Assembly: GCA_016788065.1 (NCBI GenBank)
Contig: JAEUTI010000044.1
Location: 1 to 64,000, forward strand
Length of the DNA: 64,000 nucleotides
Direction of reading: 5' to 3'
DNA from: Bacteroidia bacterium
GTDB lineage: Bacteria > Bacteroidota > Bacteroidia > AKYH767-A > OLB10
The notes beneath the pieces are model-generated. The model saw only the letters and a program-made list of their open reading frames with translations. It was not told the DNA's origin and did not search any database. Made by a program: the position numbers and the translations under genes. Within the stretch, counting starts at the first letter, position 1. Each line of letters starts with the position of its first letter. Below, in pieces: positions 18,686-26,581 of the stretch.

Positions 18686-19639
18686 ATGATTGAAGAAGAA
18701 AGCAGAGGCACAGCAAACAGGTTTCCTAATACCAGGCAACCTACTGGACCTTTAAAGCCATCTCATCAACCAGAAACACCGCGTGTAGAGTCGTACAAAT
18801 ACGGAAATAAACCAGCTAAAGAGGTATTGTATAATATTGAAGTTCCTGACCAATATACACCTGTCAATCGTTGGGGAGAAAAGATATCAGCAAAAGATGT
18901 ATTTGATGCTGAATTAAATCGAGACACACAAACGATGACGCTTCTTGTTAAAATAAGGTTTGATTTTAAGGACATGGTCAAAACTGTTCACTTTATTAAA
19001 AAGGATGGGCAAGTAGGCTTTCCTGTTTTTGTAGGCCTTAAAGAACCGCAACTATGGACAAACTTTAAGAATAGAAAAGAACGGTTTATTTATCAGTTTG
19101 CCAACATTAATGAAACTTATTGGAGTAATCACTATGAGTTAGTGCCTGTGAAAGATTGTACGGATCCGATAAAATCTTACAAAACGACATTAAAAGTTAT
19201 TCCGGTTACTTCAGGCGAACATCATATTTGTCAGGCTCACATGAGTAAAGATGTAGAAACAGGATGGAATGATCAATTTAATGCAGTTTTACCACGAAAC
19301 TTCATACATCCGCGATATGAACCGGATACTAAAAGAATTGTTCTAACAGAAGATGACCTGGTTAATTTTAGACCTCAAGACAAGAACCAGTTCAATACAA
19401 AGCAGATTTTTGGCAGGGAGCATGTTATTGCTGTTCATGAATTTGGCCATGCTATTGGTTTAGCACATATTAATGAAAAAGCATTTCGAGCAGGAACAGG
19501 AATAGATCCATATGGAGACACGCTGGAACAAAAAAGTGATATAATGGGTTCTGGTGGTATTGTTGGAGTTCCTGACATGTATCCATTTCTGGTTGCAATA
19601 CAATTATTTACTGGTTGTGAATGGGAGGTTAAGAGTTGA
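18686..19639 (+). CDS. metzincin-type zinc metalloprotease, no signal peptide
   Basis: The 317-residue protein contains the extended zinc site HEFGHAIGLAH (His251, Glu252, His255, His261) and a downstream Met-turn SDIMGSG (Met287), which together define metzincins such as matrixin-like or serralysin-like proteases. The N-terminal 45 residues (RGTANRFPNTRQPTGPLKPS and on) are Pro/Arg-rich and disordered; there is no signal peptide or propeptide Cys switch that I can see. It is the last gene of the operon. The frame continues after the TGA stop into a T9SS sorting-domain-like segment. Confidence 0.82.
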   Translation: MIEEESRGTANRFPNTRQPTGPLKPSHQPETPRVESYKYGNKPAKEVLYNIEVPDQYTPVNRWGEKISAKDVFDAELNRDTQTMTLLVKIRFDFKDMVKTVHFIKKDGQVGFPVFVGLKEPQLWTNFKNRKERFIYQFANINETYWSNHYELVPVKDCTDPIKSYKTTLKVIPVTSGEHHICQAHMSKDVETGWNDQFNAVLPRNFIHPRYEPDTKRIVLTEDDLVNFRPQDKNQFNTKQIFGREHVIAVHEFGHAIGLAHINEKAFRAGTGIDPYGDTLEQKSDIMGSGGIVGVPDMYPFLVAIQLFTGCEWEVKS

Positions 19640-19822
19640 TTTTTTGGAATAGATAAAGGCAAATTGACAGTTTATGATTATACCGGAAAAAAGATCATAA
19701 ATACAGAGATTACTACAGATGTAGCAGTTACTTCAAAAGCATTAGAAGGCAAGACGGGAGTGTTTATACTGACCCTTACGTCCGGTAAAGCTACACGATC
19801 CGGGATAATTGTGGTGAATTAG
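19640..19822 (+). pseudogene. orphan T9SS sorting-domain fragment
   Basis: Directly after the metalloprotease stop, and in the same frame, 60 codons read GKLTVYDYTGKKIINTEITT, then LEGKTGVFILTLTSGKATRS and GIIVVN before a TAG. This is the C-terminal half of a T9SS type A sorting domain (pattern: l.vyD..Gk.v ... GvY.l.l..gk). No start codon or signal peptide goes with it. It is either the stub of a deleted secreted-protein gene or an appendage once joined to the protease. Confidence 0.7.
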
Positions 19823-20406
19823 AAGTAGTATCAACGGATTTTAAAGTAGTATTGATAAGAATAATTTAAGAAGCTTTTTAATAGCATTAAATCTTGTTTG
19901 ATTTATCAAAGGATGTAATATGCATGGACATTTTATGTCATATACAACACCATGAACAGTTCTATTGTTCCCATTTTATCAGATTGATTGAAAACCGGAC
20001 TCATACTTTAATATGATTTTTTAACTTATCTAACCGCTGAATGACTTAATAAGATTGTATTCTGATGAAAGATTTCTATCTTGCACTCTGTCATTATCAA
20101 AACAGGAAAGTGTTTAAGTAGAATAGTTAGAATGAAGCCATGTTGATGTTTCATGAAAGTCTAATACCATACAGTCATCGCACATTCTCAATCAACTTCG
20201 AAATCTATAACATTCAATATAATGAACCATTGATATTTAATACGAAAAGTTTCTTGTCAATAAGTCACATTTGTTGCAATTCCCTCTAACTCTCAAAGTT
20301 GTAAGCAGCTAGCGAATTATTGATTTTAGGAATGCAAACATATCTCCAGCCTTTCAAATTTACCTTTGCTATTGTATTTCTTAGAAATTTATAACTTTAT
20401 ACTATC
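19823..20406. other. gene-free stretch
   Basis: These 584 AT-rich bases hold no open frame that looks coding, no clear hairpin terminator and no repeat that I could see. The promoter of the following barrel gene must lie in it, but no convincing TTG/TAnnTTTG pair stood out. Confidence 0.5.
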
Positions 20407-21102
20407 ATGAAGAACTATATCTTATTACTCCTCTTTTTATTTTATGTAACAAGTGCCGTCGCACAGGATAAGGGCAGTGCGTCTTTTTCGAGAGGGATTG
20501 TAATTCCGGTGGGTAAATTCGCTTCTTCCGACCTGGCGAAAAACAATGGTGGTGCAGCCAAGGTTGGAAGCAATATAGATTTTTCATTTAACTATGGCTT
20601 ACCAGATAAAATTGGTTTTGCCGCGGTGATGCGTTACCAATCAAACCGGTGCGATTCAAAAGGACTTTCAAAGTCATTTGAAACGGAATTAGGAGACAAT
20701 TCAGTCAATGTTGGCAGTTGGAATATTGTAGTCATGATGATTGGTATTCGAAAGACTCTTAAAATTAAACAGAATATAGAGGCTGATGCAAAATTCACTT
20801 TCGGAATGAGCCAATGCTATGCTCCTGAAATAAGAATCTTCGATTACACTACTTATGGTGGAACATCATATTCACGTTCAATGAGCTCGGCACCATCATG
20901 GGCATCGTTGTTAAGTATAGGGATAAAATATACTATTATCTCAAATGTTTTCGTTTTAGCTAAGTTAGATATGATGGGTACAATGCCTAATTTTAAAGAA
21001 ATAGAATTGTATCACCGTGAATGGCATTCGCCTTTGAATGAACAATATCATCAGTTAATTTTGACAACGTCCGCTAATTTTGGCTTTGGATTAAAATTCT
21101 AG
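20407..21102 (+). CDS. outer-membrane beta-barrel protein
   Basis: The 231-residue protein has a signal peptide (MKNYILLLLFLFYVTSAVAQ) and amphipathic strands through its length, ending STSANFGFGLKF-like (TTSANFGFGLKF) with terminal Phe, as in small Bacteroidota outer-membrane barrels. No specific family is recognised. It is a single gene between two empty intergenic stretches. Confidence 0.7.
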   Translation: MKNYILLLLFLFYVTSAVAQDKGSASFSRGIVIPVGKFASSDLAKNNGGAAKVGSNIDFSFNYGLPDKIGFAAVMRYQSNRCDSKGLSKSFETELGDNSVNVGSWNIVVMMIGIRKTLKIKQNIEADAKFTFGMSQCYAPEIRIFDYTTYGGTSYSRSMSSAPSWASLLSIGIKYTIISNVFVLAKLDMMGTMPNFKEIELYHREWHSPLNEQYHQLILTTSANFGFGLKF

Positions 21103-21502
21103 ATTGTTTTTATAACGGGATTGCAAGTTTAGGTTTCCCGTACTTGAATGATCAAATTAGATGTTTTTTAATTGGGTGATCTTAAATTCAATAGTTGTTG
21201 TTAATTTTTGTAAATCTTTAGATTGCTTTGCTGACTGATAAATTCATTGCTTCTGTCACTTTGTCCGTTTAAATGTCATTAAAGCCAACGATCTTTGATC
21301 GTAAACCATAGAATATCAATCAAATACACAATGCATTCTTTTTGTAATTTACGGATTAAATCTTATCTTTAGTGCAAAATATGGTAGATTAAAATGGAGC
21401 TATTGTTGAATCAGAAGCTGAAATGAAGTGAGAAAATTCAAACGATAGCCGCATATTATTGGAGTTTAGGTCGAAACTAATCGGGAAGAAGAAATTAATA
21501 TA
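21103..21502. other. gene-free stretch
   Basis: The 400 bases contain a weak 6-bp hairpin (ACGGGA/TCCCGT, 21115-21141) without a T-tract, and nothing else that I can name. Confidence 0.4.
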
Positions 21503-21697
21503 ATGAAAGAAAACAATGACTATGAAAAAACAGCCGGAATGGAAATACTTCTGTATTTCATTCCTGTTATTGGGTTATTCCTACTTTGGAAAGATCGTGA
21601 AAGGCTGAGTGCATTATATATAATTTCCGGAACTGTTTTTGGAGTTGTTAGCTTGGTAATTTTGATAAATGAAATTATTAAGTATGATTTAATTTAA
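21503..21697 (+). CDS. small membrane protein
   Basis: The 64 residues form two hydrophobic helices (about 12-27 and 37-55) separated by the charged loop KDRERLS. It lies 32 bases before a barrel-protein gene and may be co-transcribed. It is not recognised; it could be a real short membrane protein given the well-formed helices and start. Confidence 0.45.
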   Translation: MKENNDYEKTAGMEILLYFIPVIGLFLLWKDRERLSALYIISGTVFGVVSLVILINEIIKYDLI

Positions 21698-21729
21698 TGG
21701 TTCAATTGTTTTGAGAGTACTGATTCAGT

Positions 21730-22500
21730 ATGAAAAGTATATTGATTGTCTTTTTGGTGTTGCTTCCCTTTTTATTAAAAGGTCAGGAAGTCATTGACAG
21801 TATAATTAAGACAAACAAAGAACAAATTTCTATTGGCTTGGTATTTTCTCCGGATTATTGTTTTCGTACTTTGCATAATAATGATGGAAGTTCAAGCAGT
21901 GCAATGATCATTGATTTGCGTAACAACGATGAGGAACCAATTTTTGGATTTACTACTGGATTGAATGTTTTCTATCAGATCACAAAAAAAATTGGTTTTG
22001 AAACAGGATTGCAATACTCCAGACAGGGTTATCAAATTGAAAGTAATGATTTATTTTTTGGAGATCCAATTGACCCCAGATATGGTTATTCTTATGATAC
22101 CTCTTCTTCAATGATCCCATCCGGTGTCAGATTTATTAGTAACTATAATTATCTTGATGTTCCCCTCCGGGTTGTTTTGAATTTTGGCAAGAATCGGATG
22201 CGGTTTATTACAAGTGCCGGGTTAACAACTAATATTTTGGTTAGTTCAGGACAAATCAGTATAATAAAATACAAAGACGGGAAAGATAAGCGAAGCAAAA
22301 GCGAGTTTTTGCATGATATTAAGACGGTGAATGTCACAGCAACTATGAGTGTGGGAGTCGAATATAGTTTAAATGACAAATTATGTTTCAGAGGCGAACC
22401 AACATTTCGCTATGGATTACTCGAAATTAATGATGATCCAATTACTACGTTTTTGTGGAGAGCAGGATTGGCTTTTGGTTGCTATTACAATTTGAGGTAA
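21730..22500 (+). CDS. PorT-family outer-membrane barrel protein
   Basis: The 256-residue protein has a signal peptide (MKSILIVFLVLLPFLLKGQ). It shows the barrel pattern of the PorT/OMP_b-brl_2 family: FGFTTGLNVFYQITKKIGFE, then TGLQYSRQGYQIE, YNYLDVPLRVVLNFGKNRMR, VTATMSVGVEYSLNDKLCFR and a final AGLAFGCYYNLR. Members of this family are small outer-membrane barrels; the founding PorT takes part in T9SS, but most relatives have no known role. Confidence 0.8.
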   Translation: MKSILIVFLVLLPFLLKGQEVIDSIIKTNKEQISIGLVFSPDYCFRTLHNNDGSSSSAMIIDLRNNDEEPIFGFTTGLNVFYQITKKIGFETGLQYSRQGYQIESNDLFFGDPIDPRYGYSYDTSSSMIPSGVRFISNYNYLDVPLRVVLNFGKNRMRFITSAGLTTNILVSSGQISIIKYKDGKDKRSKSEFLHDIKTVNVTATMSVGVEYSLNDKLCFRGEPTFRYGLLEINDDPITTFLWRAGLAFGCYYNLR

Positions 22501-22573
22501 TCCCTTAAAGGTCTTATTCGGTAAAAATTAATCGGATTTTGTGGGAATAATGTAACAAATCGTATATTTGTAT

Positions 22574-23614
22574 ATGAAGTTTATCTTTCCGGAGTCAGAG
22601 GAAATTAAATCGCGTGTTTGGAAGGGAGATAAGCTTCCTGGAAAAGTGCTTTTTATCAGGCTTCATGCTTTTGGAGATTCACTTATTTCTTTTTTGGCAG
22701 CAGAAGCTTTTAAGAAGACTTTTCCGAATATCGAATTACATTTATTGATTTGCAGGAACTATTCGGAGTTGCCCAATAATGTAGTTGCATTCGATAAAGT
22801 GCATGTATTAAATCATTCCCGGGGAGGATGGCCAATGGCGCTCGATCTTTTGAAAATTTACCCTGAATTGAGACGCGAAAAGTTTGATGCCATAGTGGAT
22901 TTACAGAATAACATTCACTCCAGAACAATCAGAAAAGTATTGTTAACCGAAGCATGGGCTCAGTTTGATCGTTATTCAAGAGTACATGCATTACATCGAT
23001 ATCATAACACAATCAACGCCCTTGGATTGAGCCCGGTTACTCAGCACACAGAAATCTCTTTGAGAAATGAGCTTTCGGGTTTAGAAAAATTAATGGAAAA
23101 AGGATGGAATGGAACGGAACAATTAATATTTCTGAATCCTTGCGGGGCATTTCCAACGCGTCAATGGGGGCAACAAAACTATCTTGCGTTTGCTAAGTTG
23201 TGGATGAACCATGTGGAATCAAATGCAAAATTTGTTTTGCTTGGGTATCCATCTTTTAATCAGAAGACAACAGTGCTTTCTGAAGGATTAGGAACCAACT
23301 GCATAAATGTGATTGGAAAAACAAATGCGGTAGAGGCATATAATATTATTCGAAAGGTTAATCTTTCACTATCTGATGATGGTGGACTCATGCATGCAAG
23401 CTGGACCAATAACATACCGACTATTGGATTTTTAGGGGCCTCTCCCGCTTATTGGGGGCGGCCACTTGGAAAGAAGTCATTTGCTTACACATCCGAAGAC
23501 CTTGAATGCGGAAATTGCCATAGCACGGAATGTAAATGGGGCGATAACCGCTGTCTGACCAGAGTTACTCCGATGGAAGTTGTAGAGCGGGCGAAAAAGT
23601 TGTTGGGATACTGA
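22574..23614 (+). CDS. glycosyltransferase family 9 (heptosyltransferase-like)
   Basis: The start is the ATG of MKFIFPESEEIK; an in-frame TTG lies two codons upstream. The 346-residue protein opens its catalytic region with KVLFIRLHAFGDSLISFLAA (GT9 LhaiGD motif) and contains IDLQNNIHSRTIRKVL, FLNPCGAFPTRQWG and the C-terminal donor-site motif LSDDGGLMHASWTNNIPTIG, then FLGASPAYWGRPLG. Two Cys pairs near the end (CGNCHSTECKWGDNRCL) are common in Bacteroidota GT9 proteins. The enzyme should transfer a heptose or another sugar to lipopolysaccharide core in the cytoplasm. Confidence 0.88.
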   Translation: MKFIFPESEEIKSRVWKGDKLPGKVLFIRLHAFGDSLISFLAAEAFKKTFPNIELHLLICRNYSELPNNVVAFDKVHVLNHSRGGWPMALDLLKIYPELRREKFDAIVDLQNNIHSRTIRKVLLTEAWAQFDRYSRVHALHRYHNTINALGLSPVTQHTEISLRNELSGLEKLMEKGWNGTEQLIFLNPCGAFPTRQWGQQNYLAFAKLWMNHVESNAKFVLLGYPSFNQKTTVLSEGLGTNCINVIGKTNAVEAYNIIRKVNLSLSDDGGLMHASWTNNIPTIGFLGASPAYWGRPLGKKSFAYTSEDLECGNCHSTECKWGDNRCLTRVTPMEVVERAKKLLGY

Positions 23615-23733
23615 TCATGGGGGTTTGGATAGGATAAATAAATTTGCTACTTTTACTATCAGACATCACTCAATATTGGTTCTAATACGACATAATTCAG
23701 ATTATTTTTTAAATAAACCTTTAAAGTAATTAT

Positions 23734-24747
23734 ATGGAATATTCATGGATCTCGGTACCTGAAGGCTCTGTGCTTGAACATAAATCACGTTGGGCACAAT
23801 TAGGAAGCAAACAATTTGCAGCTATACGACATTTATTATTAGTTGTGCAACAAAACCCGGACACCAAAAGTGGGCCAATGGTTAGTCAGGTTGAGTGGCC
23901 AGTTAATACAGAGTATATTCATCAGGATAAGGTGAAAAAGGTAGTAAAATATACGGCTGGAATAAATGAATCCATAACCTCTGCGGTAACTCAACAAATA
24001 ACTACAGAAGTTATTTCAAAAGTGAATTCAGGATTGAAAGCAGGAGGTATTCTAGAGGCGACAATTTCAGGAGAATTGCAGGAGAAAACAGGGACTGTAA
24101 TTACTGAAGCTTTATCCCGAGGTCTTGAACTAACCAAAACTTTTGAATTGATAGAAGAGAATGAAAAAACTCAAACAATTAAGTTTAGTGTTCCAAAGGG
24201 AAAAAACTCTGATGAAATCAGACTTGTAACTATTTATAATCGGGTAAAAGAATATAGATGGGATGTATATCTTTATCAAAGCGATTATTTAGAACTTGAA
24301 TATCAAAAAAACTGGATTTGGAAAGATGTGCGTGAAACTATTAAAAGTGATTTAGCACAACTTAAAAAACCTTTGTTTTCTATAATTTTCTATGAACCAA
24401 TTCCTGAGCCATCTTACGGATTTGATAAGTATATTCCTGAAATCACTTCTACTTCCGATATTCATATTGATATATTAACCGCCACGTGCCCCAATAGAAC
24501 AGCTCCAGAAATACCATCACTCGAAAGTATTGCTAAAATTGCATTCCCGGTTACCAGGATGGAAAAAGAAGAGGTGAGAAAAAGAGTGTTAAAGAAATCA
24601 GCATCAAGAAACCCCGGCTCTGGATCTGGAATAAAACGAGCTGCTGCCAAAAAATCGATGAAGAAGGCTGCACCAAAACGAACAGCTAAAAAGGCTGCAC
24701 CGAAGAAAAGAGCAATTGCAAAGAAAGCAGCCCCTAAGAGAAAGTAG
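23734..24747 (+). CDS. unknown domain fused to histone-H1-like Lys/Ala tail
   Basis: The 337-residue protein has no signal peptide. Residues about 60-165 alternate polar and hydrophobic residues with many Thr/Ser/Glu (ESITSAVTQQITTEVISKVN, then GILEATISGELQEKTGTVIT), followed by a mixed fold rich in Trp/Tyr (VKEYRWDVYLYQSDYLELEY). The last 55 residues are Lys/Ala/Pro repeats (KKAAPKRTAKKAAPKKR), as in bacterial H1-like proteins Hc1/AlgP. The tail suggests nucleic-acid or polyanion binding; the main domain is unrecognised. The long amphipathic segment loosely recalls pore-forming beta-hairpins, but I have no support beyond that. Confidence 0.7.
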   Translation: MEYSWISVPEGSVLEHKSRWAQLGSKQFAAIRHLLLVVQQNPDTKSGPMVSQVEWPVNTEYIHQDKVKKVVKYTAGINESITSAVTQQITTEVISKVNSGLKAGGILEATISGELQEKTGTVITEALSRGLELTKTFELIEENEKTQTIKFSVPKGKNSDEIRLVTIYNRVKEYRWDVYLYQSDYLELEYQKNWIWKDVRETIKSDLAQLKKPLFSIIFYEPIPEPSYGFDKYIPEITSTSDIHIDILTATCPNRTAPEIPSLESIAKIAFPVTRMEKEEVRKRVLKKSASRNPGSGSGIKRAAAKKSMKKAAPKRTAKKAAPKKRAIAKKAAPKRK

Positions 24748-24833
24748 AAGACATAAATAATTCAACATAGTCATTTTATTTTTTAACTGAATTAATTGAT
24801 CACAATAGTTGATTGCTTAGAATAAAGCACTTT

Positions 24834-25382
24834 ATGAAACCACTTTTCTTTTTAATTATTTTGATTCTGTTGGGCATTTCTACCTCTCCGGCAAATTGCC
24901 AGAAAGTTGTGCACTCAAATGACACAACAGTTTATCAACCATCTGACACTACCGAACCCTCTTCTTCAGATGAATTAGAGAATGGTACTTCTCCGGGATT
25001 ATTTTTTATGGCTATGTTTGGTTTCGGAATTATGTTTTTAGGAGTTGGTTGTGGAATCGCTTTGACATTTATTGTTGTTTTGGTGATAAGCGTACTGGTT
25101 TCAATTGGTGTTTTGTCGGCAGCTGTAATCGTTGGATTGAATAAAAAATCGTACACAGCAGGTTTTAAAACATTGGTAGTATTAGGTTCAGCAGTTGGAG
25201 GAATATTCCTCGGTAGTGCCGGCTTTTGGGTGCTAAACAAAATCATGAAATGGTGGCCGCTTGAAACAGCACTAATTTCAGGTGCCTTAGCAGGTCTCAT
25301 AGGGGGATTGCTTTTTGGCTACACTTGCTGGTATGTATTGAGAAGACTGACGGGATACTTTAAGTCGAAGCTTAAAACGTAG
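24834..25382 (+). CDS. membrane protein with N-terminal signal
   Basis: The start is placed at the ATG of MKPLFFLIILILLGISTSPA; an upstream in-frame TTG is ignored. The 182-residue protein has a signal-like helix, a Thr/Ser/Glu-rich linker (about 25-48), then four Gly-rich membrane helices, the last pair carrying GALAGLIGGLLFG. It has a short basic cytoplasmic tail. It is not recognised. It follows the H1-tail gene by about 85 bases. Confidence 0.6.
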   Translation: MKPLFFLIILILLGISTSPANCQKVVHSNDTTVYQPSDTTEPSSSDELENGTSPGLFFMAMFGFGIMFLGVGCGIALTFIVVLVISVLVSIGVLSAAVIVGLNKKSYTAGFKTLVVLGSAVGGIFLGSAGFWVLNKIMKWWPLETALISGALAGLIGGLLFGYTCWYVLRRLTGYFKSKLKT

Positions 25383-25437
25383 TATCGAAAAGTAGCATGT
25401 CAACTTATTAACTTTGTTTTGAATAACTTTACAAAAG

Positions 25438-25746
25438 ATGATCAAATCCATAAAAGGAATTCCTTACAAATTTAAAGCGAAAGTCTGGAGATATGATGGA
25501 CCAAATGGTTGGTATTTTGTTTCCTTACCAAAAAAGACATCGAAAGAAATAAGAACGCTTTTAAAATCGGAAGAAGAGGGTTGGGGCAGGTTAAAGGCGA
25601 CGGCAAAAATTGGTGAAACAGAATGGATGACAGCAATCTGGTTTGATACCAAACAAGACACCTATTTGTTGCCCTTGAAGGCCGAAGTTCGAGTAAAAAA
25701 AGGATTAGAAACGGATGATTTGGTAGAGGTTTCGATTTGGGTTTGA
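25438..25746 (+). CDS. DUF1905-family protein
   Basis: The 102-residue protein fits DUF1905: YKFKAKVWRYDGPNGWYFVS, then LPKKTSKEIRTLL, GWGRLKATAKIGETEWMTAI and a C-terminal LPLKAEVRVKKGLETDDLVE. The family forms a small beta-barrel, sometimes fused to a bacteriocin-resistance YdeI/OmpD-like domain, which is absent here. It is a cytoplasmic protein of unknown role. Confidence 0.85.
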   Translation: MIKSIKGIPYKFKAKVWRYDGPNGWYFVSLPKKTSKEIRTLLKSEEEGWGRLKATAKIGETEWMTAIWFDTKQDTYLLPLKAEVRVKKGLETDDLVEVSIWV

Positions 25747-25900
25747 GGATTTTGGATATTTAAAATCAGATTTTGTTTACTTATTTTAAATAGAAATTAC
25801 TTTAAATTGTTTCCAACGTATAGGTAATCAATATTTTAAAGCCACTGCCAATCATTTCAAATAATTGATTACTATTGTATCCAACCTTAAAAAACAAATT

Positions 25901-26581
25901 ATGGAAAATTACATAATAAGACCGGTATTAATTATATCTGCATCACAACCATCAAGAAATTTTATCACGGGATTTGTTAATTTGCCGATAGATCATGGAT
26001 CGAAAGTTGGAATACCAACATATTTCCCGGAAGGATCCGGACAAGAAAATGAACCTCTGCTTTTATACCCGGAAGTTCCTGGCAGTGGAGAAATTTATTG
26101 GGCTTCTATGCTTCCGTTATTTATATTGGACCAGGAGGAAGAGCATGACATTTATGTCGAAATGGTTGACATGAGTGATCGTAAGAAAAAGCCAATTAAG
26201 TTATCAGCAAATATGGGACACACAGGAAACGATCCTTTGGTTTTAAATGATCCTGATTATATTTACAGAGCCAGACTTTTTAAAATAGAAGACAATGTTA
26301 ATGAGGAAGGTAAGCCCAAGGCGTTTGCATATGGATTTTTAGTAGATGTTTATGCCGGAGATCAACTTACGGTGGCAGATACAACTGTACTCATTGATAC
26401 CAGTAACAGGTCTGGTGATATTTCAGAAACAATAATTCATTTATTTGAAAGAGACATCCAGATGGAAGGCTTAACAATTGCATTTTCAGAGGGTTCAGGT
26501 TATGAAAGTTATTTTACCAGCTATGAAGAAGCTCCGGTATATGGACCATCAGAAGGTGTTGACCATAGTGTCGTCAGTTAA
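25901..26581 (+). CDS. unknown protein overlapping the histidine kinase gene
   Basis: The start MENYIIRPVLIISASQPSRN is preferred to an in-frame ATG/other codon 36 bases upstream. The 226 residues are acidic, mostly beta-strand, with no signal peptide or known motif. The end overlaps the presumed start of the histidine kinase by about 40 bases, so the two are translated from one message. That makes it a candidate sensor partner or target of the two-component system. It also resembles the signal-less, acidic, beta-rich character of the large proteins nearby. Confidence 0.65.
   Translation: MENYIIRPVLIISASQPSRNFITGFVNLPIDHGSKVGIPTYFPEGSGQENEPLLLYPEVPGSGEIYWASMLPLFILDQEEEHDIYVEMVDMSDRKKKPIKLSANMGHTGNDPLVLNDPDYIYRARLFKIEDNVNEEGKPKAFAYGFLVDVYAGDQLTVADTTVLIDTSNRSGDISETIIHLFERDIQMEGLTIAFSEGSGYESYFTSYEEAPVYGPSEGVDHSVVS

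Noticed and set aside
20255-20285. Additional LytTR box (aagtcacatttg) upstream of the barrel gene
   Set aside because: Only one copy, with no partner at 21-base spacing.
21115-21141. Terminator after the barrel gene
   Set aside because: Only a 6-bp stem (ACGGGA/TCCCGT) and no T-tract follows.
24935-25300. 121-codon minus-strand open frame
   Set aside because: Antisense to a membrane protein with proper signal and helices; typical shadow of a Gly/Ile-rich gene.
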